Below, one piece after another: positions 54,526 through 62,468 of a DNA stretch of 64,000 nt. The position numbers and the translations under genes are program-made. Each line of letters opens with the position of its first letter. The stretch's first letter is position 1. Under the pieces are notes generated by a model, which was not told the DNA's origin, ran no database searches, and worked only from the letters and a program-made list of their open reading frames with translations. Source of the stretch: an uncultured Bacilli bacterium (GTDB lineage: Bacteria; Bacillota_I; Bacilli_A; RF39; UBA660); the NCBI GenBank assembly GCA_934162425.1, contig CAKPIS010000003.1, positions 147,378 to 211,377 on the forward strand, read 5' to 3'.

Positions 54526-55815
54526 ATGAGAAAATCTAAAATAAAGTTTGTTGACTTGTTTGCTGGTATTGGTGGTATCAGAAGGGGATTTGAATTAGCA
54601 TGTGATGATTTAGGTTTAGAAACAGAGTGTGTTTTTACATCAGAAATAAAATCATCAGCAATAAAAATATTACAACAAAATCATCCTAAAGAAAAAATAT
54701 TTGGAGATATAACTACAATAGATGAAAAATCTATGCCAGATTTTGATTTTCTTTTAGCAGGTTTTCCATGCCAATCATTTTCTTCAGCTGGTAAAAGATT
54801 AGGATTTAAAGACACAAGAGGAACGTTATTTTTTGAAGTAGAAAGAATTTTAAAAGAAAAACAACCATTCGGCTTTATTTTAGAAAATGTTGAGGGATTA
54901 GTTACGCACGATAAAGAAAATAAAAAAGATAAAATTGGTAGAACTCTATCAACAATTTTAAATTGTTTAAAAGAATTAAATTATAACGTGGAATGGAAAG
55001 TTTTAAATGCAAGTGATTTTGGAATTCCCCAGGAAAGAAAAAGAGTATATATTGTTGGAACGAAAAATAAAAAAATCAGTTTAGACAATTTTGAAAAATC
55101 TAAAAATACCTTGGATAGTATTCTAGAAAAAGGACTATCAACTGTAAATACTAAATTTATCAATTTATTATTATCTCATTATAAAATTCAAGATTTGTAT
55201 GGGAAGTCTATTAAAGATAAAAGAGGTGGAAAAAACAATATACACAGTTGGGATATTGAGTATAAAGGTAGTATTTCAGAAGATGAAAAAAATTTATTAA
55301 ATAGTATGTTAAAGGAACGTAGAAAGAAAAAATGGGCAGAAGAAATAGGAATTGATTGGATGGATGGAATGCCACTAACATATAAACAAATAAAGACTTT
55401 TTATCAAAATGATAATTTAAAAAAAATGCTAAATAATTTAGAGAGAAAAGGATATTTAAAGAAAGAATATCCTAAAAAGAAGGTTGGCAATAAGCGCGTG
55501 CCTGATAATACATTGCCTAAAGGATATAATATTGTTTCTGGAAAAATGTCATTTGAAATAGCAAAAATTCTTGATCCAAAAAGTAGTGCTCCAACATTAG
55601 TTGCAATGGATATGCAACATTTATATGTTGTTGATGGAATTGGTTTAAGACCTCTTACACTAAGAGAGGGACTTAGATTATTTGGTTATCCAGATGAATA
55701 TAAATTTAACATAACTAAAGAAGAAGGGTATGATTTATTAGGAAATACTGTGGTAGTTCCTGTAATTAAACAAGTAGCATTAAGAGTATTAGCGGTGTAT
55801 AAGGAGGAAAATTAA
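54526..55815 (+). CDS. DNA (cytosine-5-)-methyltransferase, type II modification enzyme
   Basis: 429 residues. It has all the C5-methyltransferase motifs: I (DLFAGIGGIRRGFE), IV with the catalytic Cys (GFPCQSFSSAGKRLG), VI (LENVEGL), VIII (PQERKRVYIVG), a target-recognition region of about 180 residues, and IX-X (LTLREGLRLFGYPDEY, LLGNTVVVPVIKQVA). It methylates the host DNA to protect it from the adjacent nuclease. The ATG at 54526 has AGGTGATT upstream. Its stop overlaps the nuclease start. Confidence 0.95.
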   Translation: MRKSKIKFVDLFAGIGGIRRGFELACDDLGLETECVFTSEIKSSAIKILQQNHPKEKIFGDITTIDEKSMPDFDFLLAGFPCQSFSSAGKRLGFKDTRGTLFFEVERILKEKQPFGFILENVEGLVTHDKENKKDKIGRTLSTILNCLKELNYNVEWKVLNASDFGIPQERKRVYIVGTKNKKISLDNFEKSKNTLDSILEKGLSTVNTKFINLLLSHYKIQDLYGKSIKDKRGGKNNIHSWDIEYKGSISEDEKNLLNSMLKERRKKKWAEEIGIDWMDGMPLTYKQIKTFYQNDNLKKMLNNLERKGYLKKEYPKKKVGNKRVPDNTLPKGYNIVSGKMSFEIAKILDPKSSAPTLVAMDMQHLYVVDGIGLRPLTLREGLRLFGYPDEYKFNITKEEGYDLLGNTVVVPVIKQVALRVLAVYKEEN

Positions 55816-56540
55816 TGAGGTTAAATGCAAAAGAAATTTATGACAAATTGATGTTAGAGGATAAAATATTAGAATTAAATGGTCAGATTAAATTTTATTT
55901 GGGTGATGTAGATATAATTGTTAAACAAAAAGACGTTGTAGGCAACATAATTCAAGAATGGCTACAAGGTTGGTTAGATAAAAGACAAATAGAATATAAA
56001 GTGAGTAGCAATACTCAAATGCCACCAGATTTCTATTTGAATTCAGATAATTTAACAAAAGATTTATTGGAAGTTAAAGCATTTAATCGAACTGCCTCGC
56101 CAGGATTTGATATAGCTGATTTTAGAATGTATGAAGAGGAAATTATAGACAAACCTTATATGCTAGATGTGGATTATTTGATTTTTGGATATGACATGAG
56201 TGATGATGGGATTGTAACAATAAAAGATTTATGGCTAAAAAAAGTTTGGGAGATAACACGCCGAATGGATGGATGGGCTATTAATTTACAAGTTAAACAA
56301 GGCGTTGTTCACAAAATTAGACCAGGTGTATGGTACAGTAATAGACCTAGTAATATTCCTATGTTTACTTGTCTTGAAGATTTTATTTCAGCCATTGAAG
56401 AAACAGTATATCAAAATCCAAAAACACATAATGATGCTGCTGATTGGAAAAGAAAGTTTCTAAAGAATTATGAAGAATTTTATGGAGTCAGTTTAAATAT
56501 TCCGAGGTGGAGTGAGATTCAGAATAAATACAAATCATAA
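55815..56540 (+). CDS. Type II restriction endonuclease, NgoBV-like
   Basis: 241 residues. A PD-(D/E)xK nuclease: PPDFYLNSDNLTKDLLEVKAF contains the PD and ExK active-site residues (near 75-95), followed by FDIADFRMYEEEI. The overall pattern reminds me of the NgoBV/NlaIV family, whose members cut GGNNCC, but the specificity is not proven here. It starts at the ATG overlapping the methyltransferase stop, a coupling that keeps protection ahead of cleavage. Confidence 0.75.
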   Translation: MRLNAKEIYDKLMLEDKILELNGQIKFYLGDVDIIVKQKDVVGNIIQEWLQGWLDKRQIEYKVSSNTQMPPDFYLNSDNLTKDLLEVKAFNRTASPGFDIADFRMYEEEIIDKPYMLDVDYLIFGYDMSDDGIVTIKDLWLKKVWEITRRMDGWAINLQVKQGVVHKIRPGVWYSNRPSNIPMFTCLEDFISAIEETVYQNPKTHNDAADWKRKFLKNYEEFYGVSLNIPRWSEIQNKYKS

Positions 56541-56635
56541 CGGAATTCCATCATAGATATTGATTATTACAAAATAAATATGAATAAATTTATAGATTAT
56601 TACTAGTAGTACAAATTACAATTTATCAGTGAGAT

Positions 56636-56665
56636 TAGTTTGAAATATAACTAATCTTTTTTATA
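56636..56665 (+). terminator. Terminator of the restriction-modification operon
   Basis: GATTAGTT and AACTAATC arms followed by six T. Confidence 0.8.
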
Positions 56666-56898
56666 TTAAAGAGAAATACTGCTTATTAATAGGAATCTAT
56701 AATGTTTTTATCCATTGTTGAGACATTTTAAAAATCAACTTTAGTGCCAAGATTTATTTCATAATTAAAACCGTTAAAATATCCACTTATCAGTTCTTTT
56801 TTGCAACAATTTCTTCTTTGGTTAAAAAATCTTATTTAATCTTTCATATAACTGAATACATACAGGTAATGTATAAGTTTCTACAAAAACTCTATTAA
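56666..56898. other. Non-coding stretch, probably decayed DNA
   Basis: No recognisable gene, RNA or repeat. It borders a 5'-truncated coding remnant, so it may be rubble from an insertion or deletion. Confidence 0.4.
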
Positions 56899-57369
56899 AG
56901 TTTTTCACTAAATTGTTATTTAGATGCCGCCTTCATTTTAAGAGTTCTTGGATATAAAAGTGATGAAGAAAATGAGAGTACTAAGGAATTATATGATTTG
57001 TTAGTTAAATATGGAGCTACTATAAATTGTTTTAACCATACTTTTATAGAAGTAAGAAATATATTATACTATTACAAAATCAATATAAATAAAAATAAGG
57101 AGATGACTTTAGAATATTTTGATAAAGAAAAATGCTCAGAAGGAAAAGTTGATTTAATTATTTCATCTTTAGAAGATATTTTTAAAGATAAGTGTATCAA
57201 TATAGTTGATACCCCAAATTTTACAAAAGATAGATATAAAGATGTAATTGATGTTAAAACATTAGAAAAAAAATTAATCATATTTCAGATTAACTTATAT
57301 ATTAAGTTCGAACAGATTCGTCAATGGAGCACTAATGGAAGAAGTATAACAACTTTTTTTTATAAATAA
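56899..57369 (+). pseudogene. 5'-truncated gene remnant
   Basis: The frame is open from 56899, straight after a stop at 56896-56898, with no plausible start codon or ribosome site. The first residues SLNCYLDAAFILRVLGYKS already look like the inside of a protein; a PIN-like nuclease start is one possibility. The frame continues to a normal stop at 57369. It lies next to the restriction-modification operon, in accessory DNA. The original family is unknown. Confidence 0.45.
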
Positions 57370-58185
57370 TTATAAAATTTTTTTATCCAACGAATAATCT
57401 TCTAAAATTTTATATAAATCCATATTGATACATTTTTCAACTAGTTGATTATCATTTTGTATTATGTAATTATTAATTAAACAACTAGAAAGAATATTTG
57501 CCAATGGATATTGTAACAAATAATTTACAATATTATAAGGAACATCATACTTTATTATAGACTTTATTTTTTTAATATCAATATCACTTTCTACGATTAT
57601 TCCTTTTTGTTTATATAAATTTTCATAATATAATTCATTTTCAATGGCTTCTAACATTTTATTTTCAAAAAACATTCTATTATTTCTTCTAGTATAAATT
57701 AAATCTTTGTAATCTTTATTTAATAGCCAATGTTCTAATCTTTTTTCAATATAAAACGCAAAAGTTTCAGATAAAAACCAATACTCATCAGGAATAATTT
57801 GAGGTATGCTATTCCTATCAATAAAATGAGCTAATTCATGAACTATATTAAAAAGATCGCCATCATTTCCACATAAGCTAATATTTGTTGTATTATTTTT
57901 TATATCAGTAAAAGATTTACCAATATTTTTGTTAATGATAATTCTTTTATTTTGAATATTATCTATAATAGTGTTGTAGTATTCCATATTATATTCTTTA
58001 TAAAACTCAAGAGCCATTTCTAAAGGATTTTCTATTTCATTAGAGTAATTCTGTTTTTCAAAGGCAACATTAGTAGTATTAAAAATATTTATTAGTTGAT
58101 AAATAATATTGCTTTTCAGAAATTTCTTATACGTTAATTCTAATTTTACTTGTTCTATAAATTTTTTTACTTGTTGTTCTTTCAT
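57370..58185 (-). CDS. Putative zinc metallopeptidase (HExxH)
   Basis: 271 residues, no signal peptide. The motif NIVHELAHFIDRNS (HExxH near residue 116), followed about 27 residues later by SETFAFYIEKRLEHWL with a possible third zinc ligand Glu, is a gluzincin-type arrangement. The rest is helical. The family and substrate are unknown. I take the ATG at 58185; an upstream in-frame codon lacks a ribosome site. It is in the accessory region, convergent with the gene remnant. Confidence 0.65.
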   Translation of the reverse strand: MKEQQVKKFIEQVKLELTYKKFLKSNIIYQLINIFNTTNVAFEKQNYSNEIENPLEMALEFYKEYNMEYYNTIIDNIQNKRIIINKNIGKSFTDIKNNTTNISLCGNDGDLFNIVHELAHFIDRNSIPQIIPDEYWFLSETFAFYIEKRLEHWLLNKDYKDLIYTRRNNRMFFENKMLEAIENELYYENLYKQKGIIVESDIDIKKIKSIIKYDVPYNIVNYLLQYPLANILSSCLINNYIIQNDNQLVEKCINMDLYKILEDYSLDKKIL

Positions 58186-58212
58186 ATATATTACCATCCT
58201 ATTTATTTGAAT

Positions 58213-58333
58213 ATGTAATTTTACGCGACAAATTACAAGTGTGTTTATAAGTTGATAATTGAATTCAACTTTATATATTTATTTTATCACAAATTTTTGT
58301 ATTATAAAACTCGAACTATAAAAGTTCGAGTTT
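58213..58333. repeat. Cluster of three inverted repeats between divergent genes
   Basis: TGTAATTT/AAATTACA (about 58214-58237), AAGTTGA/TCAACTT (58249-58271) and the perfect 11-base pair AAACTCGAACT/AGTTCGAGTTT (58307-58333). They fill the gap between the metallopeptidase and the membrane-protein gene. They could be operators, a terminator pair or the end of a mobile element. Confidence 0.6.
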
Positions 58334-58463
58334 GGTATCAATCTGGAGCGATAACTTTACTTATGTTCGAAAATTTATACTCCCAAGATGGATTAAATCA
58401 ACTAAATAAATTATAACAGTTTTTGAAATTATTACAAGACTTAAAAAAAATATTTCACTTGTA

Positions 58464-58472
58464 TGTTATAAT
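58464..58472 (+). promoter_or_regulatory. Extended -10 promoter of the membrane-protein gene
   Basis: TGTTATAAT, 20 bases before the ATG at 58493, followed by AGGAGG. Confidence 0.5.
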
Positions 58473-58492
58473 ATCTTATAGGAGGTTTTAAA

Positions 58493-59074
58493 ATGGATAT
58501 AAAAACTATGATATTTAATAAAATATTTAATATGAATAAAAGAAAATTAGGTATTACTATTATTGTTTTACTTGTTGCAATTTTAATATTATTTCCATTT
58601 ATCGATACTAATTTCTTTTACTCTAATAGAATAAAAAACAGAATAGATATTCTTCAAAAAATAACAGAGTTAGATATGGATAAAATAAGTCAAGATGAAA
58701 ATTTATTAAAAGAATATGAAAGTATCTTAAAAGAGATTAATGAATCCGATAATAACTATATAAATAAAGTATTAAATAATAACAAAGATGACCATACGAT
58801 TGGTAAATTTATAAGCGGTGGATTACTATGGTGGATACTTGGAATAATAATGTTATTCTTTTACAACACCTTTAATAAAGATGATAAAAATGGGAAAAAT
58901 TGGGGAACAAGAATTGCTGGATTTGTTTTATGTGTTATTATAGGTGGCTTAATTGGACTTATATGTTCTATCATTCCAACAATATTAAACATATGGGTAA
59001 ATTATATAATCATTCCAATAGTAGTGCTTATACTAATGATTCTACTACTATATAAAACGACGTCTAATAACTAA
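58493..59074 (+). CDS. Hypothetical membrane protein
   Basis: 193 residues. One membrane helix near the N-terminus (about 17-37), a charged loop, then three helices (about 104-122, 138-160, 163-187). No family recognised. It lies 14 bases before the ASCH gene and is probably co-transcribed with it. Accessory region. Confidence 0.6.
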   Translation: MDIKTMIFNKIFNMNKRKLGITIIVLLVAILILFPFIDTNFFYSNRIKNRIDILQKITELDMDKISQDENLLKEYESILKEINESDNNYINKVLNNNKDDHTIGKFISGGLLWWILGIIMLFFYNTFNKDDKNGKNWGTRIAGFVLCVIIGGLIGLICSIIPTILNIWVNYIIIPIVVLILMILLLYKTTSNN

Positions 59075-59088
59075 AGGGGGTATAGATT

Positions 59089-59988
59089 ATGAAAGTATTA
59101 AGTTTAACAGAACCATTTGCTACTTTAATAAAAGAAAAGTTGAAATTAATTGAAACAAGAAGTTGGAAAACCTCATATCGTGGTGAATTGTATATTCATG
59201 CAAGTATGACTGAAATAGCCACACATAATAAAAATGATAAAGAATTAATGAGTTTGATAGAAACTAAACAATTAAATTATGGTTATATAATTTGTAAATG
59301 TAATCTTGTTGATTGTATTTATATGACAAAAGAATATGTAGAAAAGATGAAGGAAAATAACCATAAAGAATATATTTGTGGCGAATATAAAGAAGGAAGA
59401 TATGCATGGATATTAGAAGATATTAAACCATTAGACAATCCAATAAAAGCAAAAGGTCAATTAAGTATTTGGAATTATTATAATGAACTAGAGATAATGG
59501 AATTAATGAAAGATATTGAATATGGTTGGATTGACAAACACAATAATAAACATAATATTGTTAATGAAGAATATGCTAATAATTACATACTGCAATCTCC
59601 AAATGAAGTTATAAAAAATAAAATTGGTGTATGTTGGGATCAAGTAGAACTTGAAAGATATTATTTCAAAGGAAATGATTGGAATGTAAAAACTTATTTT
59701 ATAGTACACGATGATGGTGATAAATGCCCAACTCATACATTTTTAACTTATGAAAAAAGCAATAAATATTATTGGTTTGAGCATTCATGGAAAAGATTTA
59801 GAGGAATACATGAATATAACTCTTTAAAAGAATTATTAAAAGATATAAAAGCTAAATTTATTAAATATGAACTATGTGATAATTATGTTTTAGAAAATCT
59901 AATGTTATACGAATATAAAAAGCCAAAATATCATATTTCAACTCAAGAATTTTATGATCATTGTAATAATAGTATAAACATATTTTGA
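59089..59988 (+). CDS. ASCH domain fused to a transglutaminase-like domain
   Basis: 299 residues. Residues 1-130 are an ASCH domain (MKVLSLTEPFATLIKEKLKLIETRSW, then YRGELYIHAS), a PUA-like fold that binds RNA or modified nucleotides. Residues 165-285 form a transglutaminase-like domain with Cys (KIGVCWDQVELERYYF) and His (CPTHTFLTY, FEHSWKRFRGIHEYNSL). Both domains are known separately in Firmicutes; I do not know of a standard protein with both. The ribosome site is GGGGG. Confidence 0.75.
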   Translation: MKVLSLTEPFATLIKEKLKLIETRSWKTSYRGELYIHASMTEIATHNKNDKELMSLIETKQLNYGYIICKCNLVDCIYMTKEYVEKMKENNHKEYICGEYKEGRYAWILEDIKPLDNPIKAKGQLSIWNYYNELEIMELMKDIEYGWIDKHNNKHNIVNEEYANNYILQSPNEVIKNKIGVCWDQVELERYYFKGNDWNVKTYFIVHDDGDKCPTHTFLTYEKSNKYYWFEHSWKRFRGIHEYNSLKELLKDIKAKFIKYELCDNYVLENLMLYEYKKPKYHISTQEFYDHCNNSINIF

Positions 59989-59999
59989 TTTATATAATA

Positions 60000-60027
60000 T
60001 TGACTAATTTATAATAAATGCTATAAT
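60000..60027 (+). promoter_or_regulatory. Promoter of the HD-domain gene
   Basis: TTGACT (60000-60005), 16-base spacer, TATAAT (60022-60027), about 25 bases before the start codon. Confidence 0.65.
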
Positions 60028-60051
60028 AATCTATCGAAATGAGGCGATTTT

Positions 60052-60702
60052 ATGTCAAAAGAGCAAAATGTAATAAATTATTATGTTATATGTAATAGAT
60101 TGAAAAATGTTATTAGAACAGGTTGGAAAAATTGGAATGTTCAAAGGGAAAGAATCGAAAGCGTTGCAGAACATATCTTTGGAGTTCAAATGCTTGCAAT
60201 TGCTATGAAATCTGAATATCAGTATGATGTTGATATTATGAAGGTTATATTTATGTTGGCAGTTCATGAACTTGGTGAAACTGTTATTGGAGATTTAACT
60301 CAATTTCAAATTTCTAAAGATGAAAAAGAAAAATTAGAACATGAAGCAGTAAATAAGATATTAAGTGGATTATTAGATGGTAATCAAATTGAACAATTAT
60401 TCTTAGAATTTGACTCTCATAGCACAAAAGAATCAATGTTTGCATATCAATGTGATAAATTAGAATGTGATTTACAGAGTAAACTATATGATGAAGAAGG
60501 ATGTGTTGATTTAAATAATCAAGAAGGAAATGCTACAATGGAAAATGCAAGAGTTCAAGAATTACTTAAAACAGGTGCTTCTTGGTCAACTATGTGGTTA
60601 CAATTTGGACAACAAGTTTATCCATATGATGATAATTTTAAAGCAGTTTCAAACTATGCTATAAATAACGAGATTGGTGAAAGTAAAGGCAGAAGAATAT
60701 AA
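60052..60702 (+). CDS. HD-domain hydrolase (YfbR/HD_3-like)
   Basis: 216 residues. The first His is in ESVAEHIFGVQMLA; the central motif reads VHELGETVIGDLTQFQ, where HD_3 proteins normally have HD, so His-Glu replaces His-Asp; a later Asp is in QCDKLECDLQSK. Members hydrolyse nucleoside monophosphates or related compounds. The HE form may have altered metal binding. It has its own promoter. Confidence 0.75.
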   Translation: MSKEQNVINYYVICNRLKNVIRTGWKNWNVQRERIESVAEHIFGVQMLAIAMKSEYQYDVDIMKVIFMLAVHELGETVIGDLTQFQISKDEKEKLEHEAVNKILSGLLDGNQIEQLFLEFDSHSTKESMFAYQCDKLECDLQSKLYDEEGCVDLNNQEGNATMENARVQELLKTGASWSTMWLQFGQQVYPYDDNFKAVSNYAINNEIGESKGRRI

Positions 60703-60745
60703 AAAAGACAATAGAAGTTATAATGACCTAACATTGTCTTTTTCT
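60702..60745. terminator. Terminator between HD hydrolase and relaxase genes
   Basis: AAAAAGACAAT and ATTGTCTTTTT arms at the convergent gene ends, overlapping the relaxase stop codon; it can act on both strands. Confidence 0.7.
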
Positions 60746-62022
60746 TTTTGCATATCTTTATCAAAATTATTAAGATTATTTTGCATAGATTCTGATCTTT
60801 CAAATATATCTTTACAATACTTATCATATTTACGAAGTTCTTTTATTTTAGGTTGTATATCATTTATTTCGGTTAGTATTTTAGATTTATCTTCTTCTGA
60901 TTTAGTCCTATGGTACTTTTTCCAAAGATTTTCTCTTTTACCCATTAAATTTTTATATTCTTCATAGTTAGTTTTAGAAAAATATTCTAAATCTTCTTTA
61001 GTTTCAATATTATTGTTTGCCATAAATCTTACTTGTTCTGAATATTTATCTAATTTAGCAATTTCTTTTCTAATTGAATATGAAAGATATTGTTTAGGAT
61101 GATTCTTTGAAAATATATCTAATAAATAACAATAGTATAAAAATAATCCATATATTCCTTTATGAGTTTTATTGTTTTTTGAATATTCTTCAAAGATAGT
61201 TCTTTGTGGTAGTGGTTTAAATACAATTTGTCTAGATAAATATAATCTTTTATTTATATTATCTATTGAATAGTCATCACCAAATGCTTTTTCAATTCTA
61301 ACTTTATCACAACCATTTTTATAAATTGTTAATATACCATTACGTGTATAAACTTGATAATCTAATTTTTTTAATCGTTCTATAACTTGTTTAAGTGTAA
61401 CTGAATAACTAATTACATTATCTAAATCTTCTTTTAATGTTTTATAATAATCATTGTCTAAAACTTTATGATTATAGGTGCTTTTATAACCTAAATCTTC
61501 ATCTAAAACAGATAAACCATATTCAGCACATAAGGAATCTGATATATGTCTTAACTTTGCTAGATTAGTTCTATTGTTGTTATATTTTTTACCAGTCTTA
61601 AATGAAACAGAATTTAATATGAAGTGATTGTGTATATGATTTGTATTTTGGTGTGTTGAAACAATCACTTCATAATCTTTAAACATTTCTTCTGCAAACT
61701 TAACTCCAATTTCATGAGCAACATCTGGTGTTACTTCATTTTCTTTAAAAGACTGATATCCATGGAATGCTAAAATACCATCTGTTTTTCCAAAACTTTC
61801 TTTTGTAAATTTCATATCTTCATAAGGGTTATCCTCAGAACAATTTAAAGAACTAACATAACATACTTTTTCATTTTTAAAATTATATTCAGTAGTACTT
61901 ATTTCAAGATAGTTATATGATTCTTTACCATAATCTTTATTGATAGTTTTTTCTGGATTGATGATATAATTTATAGACTGTTTTAAATTATTCTTAATAC
62001 TCCAAATAGATGTTATCGCCAT
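60718..62022 (-). CDS. Relaxase, MobA/VirD2 type (mobilization nuclease)
   Basis: 434 residues. The metal-binding motif HQNTNHIHNHFILNSVSF (HxHxH near residue 135) and an N-terminal Tyr-containing region (INYIINPEKT) are those of MOBP-type relaxases, which nick oriT and lead the strand in conjugation. The C-terminal 130 residues are a charged coiled coil. Position next to tnpV and a large serine recombinase makes it the mobilization gene of the same transposon (TnpZ-like). The oriT is not identified; the 74-base gap to tnpV is a candidate. Confidence 0.9.
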   Translation of the reverse strand: MAITSIWSIKNNLKQSINYIINPEKTINKDYGKESYNYLEISTTEYNFKNEKVCYVSSLNCSEDNPYEDMKFTKESFGKTDGILAFHGYQSFKENEVTPDVAHEIGVKFAEEMFKDYEVIVSTHQNTNHIHNHFILNSVSFKTGKKYNNNRTNLAKLRHISDSLCAEYGLSVLDEDLGYKSTYNHKVLDNDYYKTLKEDLDNVISYSVTLKQVIERLKKLDYQVYTRNGILTIYKNGCDKVRIEKAFGDDYSIDNINKRLYLSRQIVFKPLPQRTIFEEYSKNNKTHKGIYGLFLYYCYLLDIFSKNHPKQYLSYSIRKEIAKLDKYSEQVRFMANNNIETKEDLEYFSKTNYEEYKNLMGKRENLWKKYHRTKSEEDKSKILTEINDIQPKIKELRKYDKYCKDIFERSESMQNNLNNFDKDMQKEKDNVRSL

Positions 62023-62096
62023 AATTAAGATTTAGCCTTTCAATATATTGGATTTTGTGGTGGGAGTAAAAATCCGTTGCTTGCTTATAGATATAA

Positions 62097-62450
62097 TCAA
62101 ACACAGATTAATTCTCTTAATATTATTTCTTCAGCCATATTTTTATAATTATTCATCAATTGTACCCATTCAATTTGATTATTTTCTTTATATTTTTCAG
62201 ATAGTTTTTCATCATTCTTAATATAATTATTCATTAAAATATTATATCTTTTTTCACAATCTTTACTTACTGAAAGAAGATGATTTGTTAATTCATTTTT
62301 CATTAAAAGTGATTGATATAATCCTTTTTTATATTCCTTAATATAATCTAATCTTAAATAACCATACTTATTTATTTGTTTATAATTTTTATTATCTATT
62401 ACTAAATTTGGTAATAAATAATCTCCAACTTTTGTATATTCAATATTCAT
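62097..62450 (-). CDS. tnpV: TnpV-like transposon protein
   Basis: 117 residues. The patterns YTKVGDYLLPNLVI, YGYLRLDYIKEYKKGLYQSLL and the C-terminal NNYKNMAEEIILRELI match the TnpV family carried by Tn4451-type mobilizable transposons. Its role is not known. It lies between the relaxase and the serine recombinase, as in that transposon group. Confidence 0.8.
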   Translation of the reverse strand: MNIEYTKVGDYLLPNLVIDNKNYKQINKYGYLRLDYIKEYKKGLYQSLLMKNELTNHLLSVSKDCEKRYNILMNNYIKNDEKLSEKYKENNQIEWVQLMNNYKNMAEEIILRELICV

Positions 62451-62468
62451 AATTTGATCAATTCCTTT

